Part shown: positions 1-9,036 of the stretch, piece after piece
Layout of the letters: the number at the start of each line of letters is the position of its first letter
How positions within the stretch are numbered: the stretch's first letter is position 1
Assembly: GCF_002909445.1 (NCBI RefSeq)
Contig: NZ_PPXC01000003.1
Coordinates: 1 to 64,000 of the forward strand
Direction: 5' to 3'
DNA from: Arthrobacter glacialis
Lineage (GTDB): Bacteria; Actinomycetota; Actinomycetes; Actinomycetales; Micrococcaceae
Length of the DNA stretch: 64,000 nucleotides
Notes under the pieces: generated by a model
Told to the model about the DNA's origin: nothing
The model's input: the letters and a program-made list of their open reading frames with translations, nothing else
The model's database searches: none
Position numbers and translations under genes: made by a program

Positions 1-37
1 AGTGCCTGAGCCCAATGGAATATCGGGCTCAGGCACT
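1..37. terminator. Perfect inverted repeat at window edge, likely terminator
   Basis: Arms 1-13 and 25-37 are exact reverse complements (13 bp) around an 11-nt loop. No T-run follows on the plus side, and the minus-strand continuation lies outside the window. It sits 130 bp beyond the ddl stop, so it may end the ddl operon, a gene coming from outside, or both. Confidence 0.6.
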
Positions 38-89
38 GGCTGCGTAGACTCTAATTTACCGAGTCCAACTTTCGGGGACCAGTTCACAG

Positions 90-134
90 GTGAAGGAGCG
101 TTCGGGAAAATGGCCCCTTATGTGAAGGAGCGTT
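90..134. repeat. Short direct repeat downstream of ddl
   Basis: The 13-mer GTGAAGGAGCGTT occurs at 90-102 and 122-134, 32 bp apart, in the non-coding stretch between the edge hairpin and the ddl stop. No function is apparent; bases 38-170 contain nothing else I can support. Confidence 0.5.
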
Positions 135-170
135 GGGGTCTCGACAGGCTCGACCCCCGGATATTGGGGG

Positions 171-1307
171 TTAGCGCAGGCCCACCTTGCGGTTCAACGC
201 CAGCTGCAGCAGCTCGTCAATGAGTTCCGGGTAGTCCAGGCCGGAGGCGGCCCACATTTGCGGGTACATGGAACTCGGGGTGAAGCCGGGCATCGTGTTA
301 ATCTCGTTGATGATCAGCTCACCGGCCTGGGTGTAGAAGAAGTCCACGCGGGAGAGCCCTTCAGCACCCACTGCGTCGAACGCCAGGGCTGCCTGTTCCC
401 GGACCCGGGCAATGTCATCCTCCGGCATGTCGGCCGGGCAGCTGAGGCTGACGGCGTCGCCCTGCACGTACTTGGCCTCGAAGTCGTAAAACGCGTGATG
501 TTCGCCATCCACCATGGCAATCTCACCCGGCTGGGAAACGCGCGGCGCATCGCTGCCCCGGCCTTCCAAGACGGCACATTCAATTTCCCGGCCCACGATG
601 CCGGCCTCAATGACCAGTTTGAGGTCGTGCTCGCGGGCTTCAGCGATGGCAGCATCAAGCTGATCCAGCGAATCAACCTTGGAGATTCCCATGGAGGAAC
701 CGGCGCGCGCAGGCTTCACAAAAACCGGGAAACCCAAGACCTCCACCCGGGTGCGAACCTTGGCCGGGTCAACAGTCCATTCCCGGTCAGTGACGGCAAC
801 GTAGGGACCAACCGTCAGCCCGGCAGCCTCAAACACCACCTTCATGAAGTGCTTGTCCATGCCGAGGGCGGAGGCCAACACGCCTGCGCCCACATAGCGG
901 GTGTCACTGAGTTCAAGCAGCCCCTGAACAGTGCCGTCTTCTCCCCACGGACCGTGCAGCAACGGGAAAACAACATCCACCGAGCCGAGAACCTGCGGAA
1001 CCTTGGCTGCTTCGGTCACCACCAGCTGGCGGGCATCACCGAACTGGGTGAGCGAAACGGTCTTGTCCCCCGCCACCACCTCGGGCAGGGAGGCGTTCTT
1101 CAGCGACCACGCCGAGAGGTCATCCCCGGCCAAGACCCACTGGCCGTTTTTCGCAATACCGATGGGAACGACGTCGTACTTCCCACGGTCGATGGCGCCC
1201 AGGACGCCGGCGGCAGTGACACAGCTGACGGCATGCTCGCTGGAGCGGCCGCCAAACAGGATGGCCACGCGGATGGGCGCAGTTGTTGCGGGGGAATCAG
1301 TAGTCAC
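171..1307 (-). CDS. ddl: D-alanine--D-alanine ligase
   Basis: ATP-dependent cytoplasmic ligase that makes D-Ala-D-Ala for peptidoglycan precursors. The 378-residue length is usual for the family. The N-terminal FGGRSSEHAVS stretch, the HGPWGEDG signature, the KPARAGSSMG ATP-grasp segment and the C-terminal NEINTMPGFTPSSMYP metal and substrate signature are all present, so the enzyme looks complete. The start is GTG at 1307, 3 bp after the gpsA stop. It is the last gene of the murA-plsC-gpsA-ddl operon, which combines wall-precursor and phospholipid synthesis. Confidence 0.96.
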   Translation of the reverse strand: MTTDSPATTAPIRVAILFGGRSSEHAVSCVTAAGVLGAIDRGKYDVVPIGIAKNGQWVLAGDDLSAWSLKNASLPEVVAGDKTVSLTQFGDARQLVVTEAAKVPQVLGSVDVVFPLLHGPWGEDGTVQGLLELSDTRYVGAGVLASALGMDKHFMKVVFEAAGLTVGPYVAVTDREWTVDPAKVRTRVEVLGFPVFVKPARAGSSMGISKVDSLDQLDAAIAEAREHDLKLVIEAGIVGREIECAVLEGRGSDAPRVSQPGEIAMVDGEHHAFYDFEAKYVQGDAVSLSCPADMPEDDIARVREQAALAFDAVGAEGLSRVDFFYTQAGELIINEINTMPGFTPSSMYPQMWAASGLDYPELIDELLQLALNRKVGLR

Positions 1308-1310
1308 GCT

Positions 1311-2348
1311 TCAGTCGCCTTCGGATTTCAATTGGCGGGCCAACAGCAGCGGGCCCAGTTCATCGACAGTAAGTTTACCCTCCAGCACGCCCACCACGGC
1401 GTTGGTGATGGGCATATCAACACCCATCTTCGCGGCCAGATCAGACACGGCCCGGCCGGACTTGATGCCCTCAGCCGTCTGCGTCATGCGGTTGTTGACC
1501 TCATCAAGGGTGAGCCCCTCCCCGAGCATGCGCCCGGCGGTGTGGTTGCGGCTCAGCGAGGACGAACAGGTCGCAACGAGGTCGCCCAGACCGGCCAGAC
1601 CGGACAGGGTCTCGGCCTTGCCGCCCAGCGCCAGCGCCAGCCGCGTGGTCTCTGCCAGGCCGCGAGTGATGACGGAGGCCTTGGTGTTGTCGCCAACTTT
1701 TTGGCCCTCGCAAATGCCCACGCACAGGGCAATGACGTTTTTGACGATCCCGCCAATCTCCACGCCCACCACATCATCAACCGTGTAGGGGCGGAAATAT
1801 CGGGGCTTGCACACGTTTGCCACCCATTTGGCCGTGTTTTCATCCGAACACGCCACCACCGAGGCGGTGGGCTCCTGGCGCGCAATTTCCATGGCCAGAT
1901 TGGGCCCGGAGACCACAACAATCCGGTCTGGGCTGAGCCCCAGTTCCGTCTCAATAACCTGGGACATGCGCTGGTCGGTGCCCAGCTCCAGCCCCTTCAT
2001 CAGACTGACCACGACGGCGTCCTTGGCCAGGTGTCCGGCCCAGCCGCGCAACTGCTCACGCAACGTTTGTGCTGGCACCGCCAAGACAACCAGCTGGGCA
2101 TCCTTGAGCACTTCTTCCACGTCGATCGAGGCGCTGATGTTGGCAGGCAGCTCGGTGGTGGAGAGGTAGCGCGGATTCCTGTGGTGGTCATTGATCTGGT
2201 CGACCACTTCCTGGCGGCGGCCCCACAGCACAATCTTGCGATCGGTGCCTTCGGCGGCATCGCCGAGGATCTTGGCAAAGGTGGTCCCCCAGCTGCCGGC
2301 ACCCAAAACAGCAGTCTTGACCGGCGCAATTCCATCCACGTAACTCAC
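1311..2348 (-). CDS. gpsA: Glycerol-3-phosphate dehydrogenase [NAD(P)+]
   Basis: Reduces dihydroxyacetone phosphate to sn-glycerol 3-phosphate, the backbone for phospholipids. The 345-residue protein has the N-terminal dinucleotide-binding motif GAGSWGTTFAKIL, the SGPNLAMEIA segment, the catalytic-domain sequence GGIVKNVIALCVGICEG, and the LAGLGDLVATCSS-RN signature. The GTG start overlaps the plsC stop by 4 nt (GTGA), implying translational coupling. The product pairs directly with the acyltransferase encoded upstream. Confidence 0.96.
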   Translation of the reverse strand: MSYVDGIAPVKTAVLGAGSWGTTFAKILGDAAEGTDRKIVLWGRRQEVVDQINDHHRNPRYLSTTELPANISASIDVEEVLKDAQLVVLAVPAQTLREQLRGWAGHLAKDAVVVSLMKGLELGTDQRMSQVIETELGLSPDRIVVVSGPNLAMEIARQEPTASVVACSDENTAKWVANVCKPRYFRPYTVDDVVGVEIGGIVKNVIALCVGICEGQKVGDNTKASVITRGLAETTRLALALGGKAETLSGLAGLGDLVATCSSSLSRNHTAGRMLGEGLTLDEVNNRMTQTAEGIKSGRAVSDLAAKMGVDMPITNAVVGVLEGKLTVDELGPLLLARQLKSEGD

Positions 2349-3214
2349 GTCAGGTCCCCTTTTTCTGTTGTTCCAGCGTCGTTCTTGGTCTTCTTGCCCG
2401 CCCGATCGGCAGCGGAACCACGCTCTTCAAAGCGGCCGTGGCTTGACTGCTGGTGTGCGGACGGATCCCAGCGCTGCGCCGGGGCCTTTTCGCCACGCAG
2501 CGTCTCCAACAGTGCCGTGATGTCTCTCATGATGACATCAGTCATGGCCTCCAGGGTTGCCTTGTCAGCGCTCTTGCCGGCAAATGCGCTCAGGTCCACG
2601 GGGTGACCCACCACCACCTTGACCTTTTTGCGCGGGAAGATCTTCACGCCCTTGCCGTAGCGAGGGAACACTTCCTGCGCACCCCAATGCACCACGGGAA
2701 CCACCTTGGCGCCGGTGGCCAGGGCCAGGCGGGCCGCCCCCGTGCGGCCCTTCATGGGCCACAGCTCGGGGTCCCTGGTGAGGGTTCCTTCGGGGTAGAT
2801 GACAACTGCATTGCCAGCGTCGAGCACCTCCCGGGCGACGACGAGGGACTTTCCTGCACCGGCGCCGCTGCGCTCCACCGGAATCTGGCGTGCGCCGCGC
2901 AGGGCAGTGCCAAGAATGGGAGTGTTGAACAAGCCATCCTTGGCCAGGAAGTGCGGCATGATCCGCTGGTTGTACAGCAGGTGACCCACCACGATGGGGT
3001 CAATTTCGGTGCAGTGATTGGGCACCACAATGAATCCCTCATCCACCGGCAGGCGGTCCAGGCCGTACCATTCCTTGCCCATGAGCACGTTGATGGCGCT
3101 CCTGGCAATGCCAGCAACCGTGGCAAAGAACATCCGGGTACTCAGCTTCATGCCGCGTGGCTTGAAGGGGCGCTTGTGTGCCGGCTTGCCCTTGCTGGGA
3201 AGGTCAGTGCTCAC
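2345..3214 (-). CDS. plsC: 1-acyl-sn-glycerol-3-phosphate acyltransferase family protein
   Basis: Membrane-associated acyltransferase of phosphatidic acid synthesis. The NHCTEID box (NHx4D) and the YPEGT box, the two catalytic signatures of the PlsC family, are both present, with a hydrophobic segment near residues 28-45. Length is 289 residues; the last ~50 (rich in Gln, Ser, Lys, Glu) extend past the catalytic domain and look disordered. The GTG start lies 5 bp after the murA stop. Family is certain; preference for the second acylation step is inferred from the next gene being gpsA. Confidence 0.9.
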   Translation of the reverse strand: MSTDLPSKGKPAHKRPFKPRGMKLSTRMFFATVAGIARSAINVLMGKEWYGLDRLPVDEGFIVVPNHCTEIDPIVVGHLLYNQRIMPHFLAKDGLFNTPILGTALRGARQIPVERSGAGAGKSLVVAREVLDAGNAVVIYPEGTLTRDPELWPMKGRTGAARLALATGAKVVPVVHWGAQEVFPRYGKGVKIFPRKKVKVVVGHPVDLSAFAGKSADKATLEAMTDVIMRDITALLETLRGEKAPAQRWDPSAHQQSSHGRFEERGSAADRAGKKTKNDAGTTEKGDLT

Positions 3215-3219
3215 TGGTC

Positions 3220-4563
3220 CTACCTCGAAATCCGCGGGGAATCGTGCACATCAAAATCGGCGCCCAAGCCGTCCAGCTTGGCGGTGAAGTGCTCATAGCC
3301 GCGGCTGATGACGTCAATGCCCGTCACCGTGGACGTTCCCTCAGCGGCCAAGGCGGCGATCATGTGGCTGAACCCGCCGCGCAGGTCCGGAACATTGATG
3401 TGCGCACCCTTCAGGGGTGTGGGGCCTGAAATGACGGCCGAATGAATGAAGTTGCGCTGCCCAAAGCGGCACGGGATGCTGCCCAGGCATTCGCGGTGCA
3501 GCTGGATGTTGGCGCCCATCCGGGTCAGCGCCTCGGTGAACCCAAAGCGGTTTTCGTACACTGTCTCGTGCACAATGGAGACGCCTTCGGCCTGGGTCAG
3601 GGCAACCACCAGTGGCTGCTGCCAATCCGTCATGAAGCCTGGATGGACGTCCGTTTCCATGATGAGCGGCTTCAAGCTGCCGCCCTTGTGGAAGAAGCGG
3701 ATTCCGTCGTCGTGGATGTCCATACCGCCACCGATCTTGCGGTAGGTGTTCACGAACGTCATCATGTCCCGCTGGCTGGCGCCTGCAACGTAAATGTCGC
3801 CGCCGGTGACCAGGGCCGCCGACGCCCAAGACGCCGACTCGTTGCGGTCAGGCAGCGCTGTGTGGTCGTAGCCTGTCAGCTCCTCAACGCCTTCAATGCG
3901 GATGGTCCTGTCAGTCTGCACCGAAATGATGGCGCCCATTTTCTGCAGGATCGCAATGAGGTCAATGATTTCCGGCTCCGTGGCTGCGCCGGTGAGCTCT
4001 GTGATGCCCTCTGCACGCGTGGCGGAGAGCAGAACCTGCTCCGTGGCACCCACGCTGGGGTACGGCAAGCTGATCTTGGTGCCCTTGAGGCCCAGCGGGG
4101 CTGTGATGGAGATTCCACCGCCGGTCTTTTCCACCACGGCGCCGAACTTGCGCAGCACTTCCAGGTGGTAGTCGATGGGGCGGTCACCGATCTTGCAGCC
4201 GCCCAGATCCGGAATGAAGGCATGGCCAATGGAGTGAATCAGCGGTCCGCACAACAAGATGGGGATGCGTGAATCACCGGCATGGGTGTTGATCTCGGCG
4301 CTGTTGGCCATTTTCGTATTGGCCGGGTCCATGGTCAGGTCACCCGTGACGGCGTCCTTCTCCACTGTGACGCCGTGCAACTGCAGCAGGGACGTGACGA
4401 CTTCAACGTCCTTGATCTCGGGGACGTTGCGCAAAGTCGATGGGGTGCTACCCAAAAGTGCTGCCACCATCGCCTTGGGAACCAAGTTCTTAGCGCCGCG
4501 CACCTGGACCCGTCCCTTGAGCGGGACACCACCACGTACCGTCAGAATTCTGCTCATCGTCAC
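3220..4563 (-). CDS. murA: UDP-N-acetylglucosamine 1-carboxyvinyltransferase
   Basis: Catalyses the first committed step of peptidoglycan synthesis, moving enolpyruvate from PEP to UDP-GlcNAc. The 447-residue protein has the N-terminal GAKN motif (residues 23-26) and the active-site loop GGCKIGDRPID with the catalytic Cys at residue 123. That Cys is the fosfomycin target in most bacteria and is Asp in mycobacteria, so this form is predicted to carry the fosfomycin-reactive residue. First gene of the envelope operon. The start is GTG 4563 or ATG 4557; an AAAGGA ribosome site precedes both. Confidence 0.96.
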   Translation of the reverse strand: MTMSRILTVRGGVPLKGRVQVRGAKNLVPKAMVAALLGSTPSTLRNVPEIKDVEVVTSLLQLHGVTVEKDAVTGDLTMDPANTKMANSAEINTHAGDSRIPILLCGPLIHSIGHAFIPDLGGCKIGDRPIDYHLEVLRKFGAVVEKTGGGISITAPLGLKGTKISLPYPSVGATEQVLLSATRAEGITELTGAATEPEIIDLIAILQKMGAIISVQTDRTIRIEGVEELTGYDHTALPDRNESASWASAALVTGGDIYVAGASQRDMMTFVNTYRKIGGGMDIHDDGIRFFHKGGSLKPLIMETDVHPGFMTDWQQPLVVALTQAEGVSIVHETVYENRFGFTEALTRMGANIQLHRECLGSIPCRFGQRNFIHSAVISGPTPLKGAHINVPDLRGGFSHMIAALAAEGTSTVTGIDVISRGYEHFTAKLDGLGADFDVHDSPRISR

Positions 4564-4847
4564 CTAATCCTTTGTTCCACCTACGCACCCTGTACCTGCT
4601 TGGGCCTGCGTCAAGCATAGTTTCTCCCGCTCAAGATGCTGAAATGCACCGTGCCCGCTGTGCCCGCGCCACGCTGTCGCTCTATCACCAGCGGATCACC
4701 ATACCGACGTCGTCAGCTCTTGGCTGCCACCATGCCGGGCACCTCGCCTGCCGGTTGCTTCCTCCACAGGCCCAGCAACGTCTGCACTTGTCCACGTTCG
4801 ACGGCGGTGACGCATCCTGGGCGGAAAAGTTGCCGCACCATGGAGAC

Positions 4848-5807
4848 ATGTCAGAATTCGAGGTTCCGCACTTTATCTCGGCACCGAACAAGTTTGTGAG
4901 CGAAACAGCTTCCCGGCAACTCTCCAAACGGGCTGCTGCCGGTGAGCTCGTTCGAGTGCGTCACGGACTGTACCTGCTGGCAGATGCCTGGGACGCCTTG
5001 CCACGTTGGCACAAGTACCGGATCGAAATCCAGGCAGTGCACGAATTGGCGCTCAGGAGCCCCATTTTCGCGCACGAATCAGCAGCCCAGATTATGGGAT
5101 TGCCGCTGATCTCCATACCCAACCGGGTGCAGACACTTGTGCCGCCCGGGCAGGGTGGGTGTCGCAGCAGCAACGGGGTCCAGCGAATGGAGGCGTTGGC
5201 AGGGGATCCGGAACCGTGGGAAATGTATGGCTTGTTGCTGACACCGCCTGTACAAACGGCCCGGGACCTGGCCGTCCGCCTGCCCCTGAGCCACTCATTG
5301 CCAGCCATGGACAGAGTACTGGCACAACAGATACTTCCAGGATCACCCGTGAACGTTCCCTTGACGTTTCAAAGGGAGCATGTCCGGGCAGCCATTGAAT
5401 TGCTGCCCAACGCCACCGCGCGAACCCGGGCACAACGCGTCCTTGCAGTCGCTGACGGCAAGTCCCAGTCAGCCGGGGAGTCATTGAGCCGGGCCATCAT
5501 GATTGAGCATGGCTTCCCGCAACCTTCCCTGCAGCGGGAGTTCCGGGATGGGTTGGGACGGATTGGATTCCCGGACTTTGATTGGGAGGAGTTCAAGACT
5601 CTCGGCGAGTTCGATGGACACGAGAAGTATTCCGCCCAGCGCTACCTCAACGGGAAGTCACCTGCCCAAACAGTCATTGAGGAGAAGAACCGAGAGAACC
5701 GTTTGCGGGCGCTTGGCTACAACGTGGTGCGGTGGGAATGGCAGGACTTACGCAATCCCCAGCGGCTCATTCGATTGCTGCGCGAGGCAGGCCTGCCGTC
5801 AAAATAG
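4848..5807 (+). CDS. AbiEi-antitoxin-like N-terminus fused to nuclease-like (DUF559-type) C-terminus
   Basis: 319-residue protein, start ATG 4848; the open frame runs upstream to 4572 but that part looks non-coding. Residues ~15-50 contain a winged-helix-like segment ending in the GELVRVRHGLYLL motif seen in AbiEi-type antitoxins. The C-terminus has a conserved DFDW, then GEFDGHEKY, then a Lys/Arg-Glu-rich helix and VRWEWQDL, the order expected in very-short-patch-repair or DUF559 endonuclease-like folds. No AbiEii-type toxin gene is adjacent. A paralogue lies at 56542-57546 with the same architecture and SAGESxSRA, GEFDGxEKY and RLLREAGL-like motifs. The activity is unknown; antitoxin and nuclease readings are both inference. 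Confidence 0.75.
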   Translation: MSEFEVPHFISAPNKFVSETASRQLSKRAAAGELVRVRHGLYLLADAWDALPRWHKYRIEIQAVHELALRSPIFAHESAAQIMGLPLISIPNRVQTLVPPGQGGCRSSNGVQRMEALAGDPEPWEMYGLLLTPPVQTARDLAVRLPLSHSLPAMDRVLAQQILPGSPVNVPLTFQREHVRAAIELLPNATARTRAQRVLAVADGKSQSAGESLSRAIMIEHGFPQPSLQREFRDGLGRIGFPDFDWEEFKTLGEFDGHEKYSAQRYLNGKSPAQTVIEEKNRENRLRALGYNVVRWEWQDLRNPQRLIRLLREAGLPSK

Positions 5808-5836
5808 CCGGCCCTCATTGACTCCGGACAGCGAAA

Positions 5837-5874
5837 CGGTCCTTCGCTGTTGATATATCAACAGCGAAGGACCG
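5837..5874. terminator. Perfect 38-bp palindrome, bidirectional terminator
   Basis: Bases 5837-5855 and 5856-5874 are exact reverse complements with no unpaired spacer (functionally a TATA-type loop). It lies between the convergent AbiEi-like gene and leuD, 30 bp past one stop and 36 bp past the other, as expected for a shared terminator. Confidence 0.8.
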
Positions 5875-5909
5875 TGTCGACAGCATGCCAGTGCGGCGTC
5901 GTGCGGAAG

Positions 5910-6509
5910 TTAGAACTTCGCCGGCAGCGTGGTTGGCTTGATGGACGGGCGGGTGGCCTCGAATGCCGTGATGGCCGGCTCGTCGCGCAGCGTCAGGCCA
6001 ATATCATCGAGGCCTTCGAGCAAGCGCCAGCGGGTGTAGTCGTCGATCTGGAACGGAGCCACCACTGTGCCAGCGGTGACCATCTTGGATACCAGATCAA
6101 CGGTGATCTCGGTGCCCGGGGCGTTTTCCAGGACCTTCCAGATCAGCTCGATGTCATCCTGGGCAACCTCGGCGGCCACCAGTCCCTGCTTGCCTGAGTT
6201 GCCGCGGAAAATATCGGCAAAGCGGGAGGACAAAACAGCTTTGAAGCCGTAGTCCTTCAGCGCCCATACTGCGTGTTCGCGGGAGGATCCGGTACCAAAA
6301 TCGGCGCCAGCAACCAGCACCGAGCCGGACTTGTACGGTTCCTGGTTCAGGAGGAATTCGGGGTCCTTGCGCCAGCTGGAGAACAGGGCGTCCTCAAAGC
6401 CGGTGCGGGTGATCCGCTTCAGGTAGACGGCGGGGATGATCTGGTCCGTGTCAACATTGCTTTGACGCAGCGGGACGCCAATGCCAGTGTGGGTGGAGAA
6501 CTTTTCCAT
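5910..6509 (-). CDS. leuD: 3-isopropylmalate dehydratase small subunit
   Basis: Swivel-domain subunit of isopropylmalate isomerase (leucine pathway), acting with LeuC. The 199-residue length is normal. NVDTDQIIP near the N-terminus and [13 protein letters not shown] (the aconitase-family substrate-contact loop) are diagnostic. ATG start, 12 bp downstream of the leuC stop; ends at the perfect palindrome 5837-5874. Confidence 0.97.
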   Translation of the reverse strand: MEKFSTHTGIGVPLRQSNVDTDQIIPAVYLKRITRTGFEDALFSSWRKDPEFLLNQEPYKSGSVLVAGADFGTGSSREHAVWALKDYGFKAVLSSRFADIFRGNSGKQGLVAAEVAQDDIELIWKVLENAPGTEITVDLVSKMVTAGTVVAPFQIDDYTRWRLLEGLDDIGLTLRDEPAITAFEATRPSIKPTTLPAKF

Positions 6510-6521
6510 GGTGTTAGCTCC

Positions 6522-8036
6522 TTACGCTACGGTGTTGGCGGGGACGGGGGCCAGATCCGACGGCGAACTGAGAGTTCCGCGGATGGCGGTGGCGGCTGCC
6601 ACCACTGGCGAGACCAGGTGGGTTCGGCCGCCCTTGCCCTGGCGTCCCTCGAAGTTGCGGTTGGAGGTGGATGCACAACGCTCCCCCGGTTCGAGCTGGT
6701 CCGGGTTCATGCCCAGGCACATGGAGCAACCGGCAAAACGCCATTCAGCACCAAAGTCCTTGAACACCTGGTCCAGACCTTCGGCCTCGGCTTCCAAACG
6801 GACACGGGCGGAGCCGGGCACCACCAGCATGCGAATGTTGGGGTCCTTTTCGCGGCCACGAATGATGTCTGCCGCCGCGCGCAGGTCCTCAATGCGGGAG
6901 TTGGTGCAGGAGCCCAGGAACACCGTGTCAACACGGATGTCCTTCATGGGAGTGCCGGCAACCAAATCCATGTACGTCAGTGCGCGTTCGGCTGCAGCCT
7001 TGGCGTTTTCATCAGCGAAGTCCTCGGGGTTGGGTACGTTGTCGCTCAGGGACACGCCCTGGCCCGGGTTGGTGCCCCAGGTGACGAACGGGTCCAAGGT
7101 GTTGGCGTCGAGGAAGACCTCGGCGTCAAATTCGGCGTCGTCCTCTGTGGTCAGTGACTTCCAGTATTCAACGGCCGCGTCCCAATCAGCACCAACGGGA
7201 GCGTGGGCACGGCCCTTGAGGTACTCGAAGGTGATCTCATCCGGGGCGATCATGCCTGCGCGGGCTCCAGCTTCGATGGACATGTTGCACACTGTCATGC
7301 GGGCGTCCATGGACAGGGCCCGGATGGCTGAGCCGCGGTATTCGAGCACGTAGCCCTGGCCGCCGCCGGTGCCGATCTTGGCGATGATGGCCAAGATGAT
7401 GTCCTTGGAGGTTACGCCGGGGCGCAAGGTGCCTTCAACGTTGATGGCCATGGTCTTGAACGGCTTCAGGGGAAGCGTCTGGGTAGCCATGACGTGCTCC
7501 ACCTCGGAGGTGCCGATGCCGAACGCCAGGGCACCTACGGCACCGTGGGTGGAGGTGTGCGAGTCACCGCAAACCACAGTCATGCCGGGCTGGGTGAGTC
7601 CCAGCTGCGGGCCCACCACGTGAACGATGCCCTGTTCGGCGTCGCCCAGGGAGTGCAGGCGCACACCAAATTCGGCGCAGTTATTGCGCAGAGTCTGGAT
7701 CTGGGTGCGGCTGGTCAGATCAGCGATCGGCTTGTCGATGGCCAGCGTGGGGGTGTTGTGATCCTCCGTGGCGATGGTCAAATCCGGGCGGCGCAGCGGC
7801 CGGCCAGCCAGGCGCAGGCCCTCGAAAGCCTGCGGCGAGGTTACCTCGTGGATCAGGTGAAGGTCGATGTAGAGAAGGTCGGGCTGTGCGGCATCGCCGT
7901 CGCCTTCGCCTTGCGTGACAACGTGATCTCGCCATACTTTTTCAGCCAGCGTCTTCGCGGTCTTTCGCGGAGTCGTTGTCGAAACGCTCGGCACCTGTGC
8001 TGAGTCGTGCGCAACGGGCGCGGTTGCCTCGGTCAC
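6522..8036 (-). CDS. leuC: 3-isopropylmalate dehydratase large subunit
   Basis: [4Fe-4S] catalytic subunit of isopropylmalate isomerase. Cluster ligands are visible in [13 protein letters not shown] and in [10 protein letters not shown]. The family core begins at about residue 27 ([13 protein letters not shown]); the preceding Ala/Thr/Ser/Pro-rich stretch from the GTG at 8036 is an unusual N-terminal extension or a sign that the true start is downstream. It is transcribed divergently from ltbR, and a palindromic site at 8178-8192 lies in the shared promoter region. Confidence 0.96.
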   Translation of the reverse strand: MTEATAPVAHDSAQVPSVSTTTPRKTAKTLAEKVWRDHVVTQGEGDGDAAQPDLLYIDLHLIHEVTSPQAFEGLRLAGRPLRRPDLTIATEDHNTPTLAIDKPIADLTSRTQIQTLRNNCAEFGVRLHSLGDAEQGIVHVVGPQLGLTQPGMTVVCGDSHTSTHGAVGALAFGIGTSEVEHVMATQTLPLKPFKTMAINVEGTLRPGVTSKDIILAIIAKIGTGGGQGYVLEYRGSAIRALSMDARMTVCNMSIEAGARAGMIAPDEITFEYLKGRAHAPVGADWDAAVEYWKSLTTEDDAEFDAEVFLDANTLDPFVTWGTNPGQGVSLSDNVPNPEDFADENAKAAAERALTYMDLVAGTPMKDIRVDTVFLGSCTNSRIEDLRAAADIIRGREKDPNIRMLVVPGSARVRLEAEAEGLDQVFKDFGAEWRFAGCSMCLGMNPDQLEPGERCASTSNRNFEGRQGKGGRTHLVSPVVAAATAIRGTLSSPSDLAPVPANTVA

Positions 8037-8177
8037 GGTCAGCTCCCTTCATCTGTTGAAGCCCCTGGCAACCATCGCATTCGCATAGAATTTGTTTGGC
8101 TTCCAAGGGTGTTCTTTGGTTTGTATACCTCTACTGTTCCAGCCGGATCCGGGGAGAAGCCAATCCTTCGATTTGCA

Positions 8178-8192
8178 TCTCACATAATGAGA
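8178..8192. promoter_or_regulatory. Putative LtbR operator in the leuC/ltbR intergenic region
   Basis: TCTCA-N5-TGAGA inverted repeat, 16 bp upstream of the ltbR start and 142 bp upstream of the leuC start. The same architecture recurs upstream of leuB (33508-33522), and both copies are followed on the plus strand by C then a TCA-containing tail. A TATCAT -10-like hexamer for ltbR is at 8199-8204. Assignment to LtbR rests on the known targets of LtbR/NdgR (leuCD and leuB), not on a measured motif. Confidence 0.65.
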
Positions 8193-8207
8193 CGTCAATA
8201 TCATTAC

Positions 8208-8927
8208 ATGGACAATTCAAGTGGCGTTGGCGTCATCGATAAAGCGGCTCTTGTGCTTGATGCATTGGAAGCCGGCCCCACAACCCTGGCTCAGCTCGTT
8301 GCTGCCACCGGTTTGGCCCGGCCCACAGTGCATAGGTTGGCACTAGCCTTGGTACATCACCGGCTCGTGAGCCGGGACATGCAGGGCAGGTTTGTGCTCG
8401 GCAGCAGGCTCGTTGAACTGGCTTCGGCTGCCGGCGAGGACAGGCTCATAGCCGCGGCGGGACCTGTTTTGCTGCAATTGCGCGACTCCACCGGTGAGAG
8501 CGCCCAAATTTTCCGCCGCCAGGGCGATTCGCGCGTTTGCGTTGCCTCGGCCGAGCGCCCCATCGGACTGCGCGACACCATTCCCGTGGGCACCCAGCTC
8601 ACCATGAAGGCCGGTTCCGCGGCCCAGGTGTTGCTGGCGTGGGAAGATCACGAGCGGTTGCTCGAGGGCCTGCACAACGCCCGTTTCACCCCCACCGTCT
8701 TGGCCGGCGTTCGACGGCGCGGCTGGGGTCAGAGCCTGGGCGAACGTGAGCCCGGGGTCGCCTCGGTGTCGGCTCCGGTTCGTGGTCCTTCCGGTCGCGT
8801 TATTGCGGCAGTATCCATCTCCGGACCCATCGAACGCCTGACCCGCCAGCCCGGCCGTTTGCACGCGGAAATTGTCTGCAACGCATCCCGCATCCTGACA
8901 GAAGCACTGCGCAAGAGCGCTTCCTAA
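8208..8927 (+). CDS. ltbR: IclR-family regulator of leucine biosynthesis (LtbR/NdgR type)
   Basis: 239-residue regulator: N-terminal winged helix (about residues 8-60, with TTLAQLVAATGLARPTVHRL) and a C-terminal IclR effector domain. The start ATG 8208 gives MDNSSGVGVIDKAALVLDAL, the conserved N-terminus of this actinobacterial clade; the longer open frame from 8007 would cross the operator and the leuC start. Divergent position next to leuCD is the classical ltbR arrangement. It probably controls leuCD, leuB and itself through the TCTCA-N5-TGAGA sites. Confidence 0.92.
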   Translation: MDNSSGVGVIDKAALVLDALEAGPTTLAQLVAATGLARPTVHRLALALVHHRLVSRDMQGRFVLGSRLVELASAAGEDRLIAAAGPVLLQLRDSTGESAQIFRRQGDSRVCVASAERPIGLRDTIPVGTQLTMKAGSAAQVLLAWEDHERLLEGLHNARFTPTVLAGVRRRGWGQSLGEREPGVASVSAPVRGPSGRVIAAVSISGPIERLTRQPGRLHAEIVCNASRILTEALRKSAS

Positions 8928-8963
8928 ACCAACCGAGAACACTGCAAACTCAATGTATGCACA

Positions 8964-8992
8964 GTGCCCACAGTCTCTGCGACTGTGGGCAC
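8964..8992 (+). terminator. ltbR terminator
   Basis: Perfect 12-bp stem (8964-8975 with 8981-8992), 5-nt loop TCTGC, 36 bp after the ltbR stop and 45 bp before the end of the convergent CAP-domain gene. It can serve both strands; T-content after the stem is modest. Confidence 0.8.
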
Positions 8993-9036
8993 CTTGCTTG
9001 CGCCGGTTGGCCTGCTGTCAGCACCCTTACCGGGAT

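Noticed and set aside
258-2606. 782-residue plus-strand open frame opposite ddl and gpsA
   Set aside because: It runs antisense to two genes with clear catalytic motifs and shows no recognisable domain; high GC makes long shadow frames common.
4572-4847. In-frame 92-codon upstream extension of the AbiEi-like gene
   Set aside because: The paralogue at 56542 begins at the equivalent of ATG 4848, and the extension is low-complexity with no motif.
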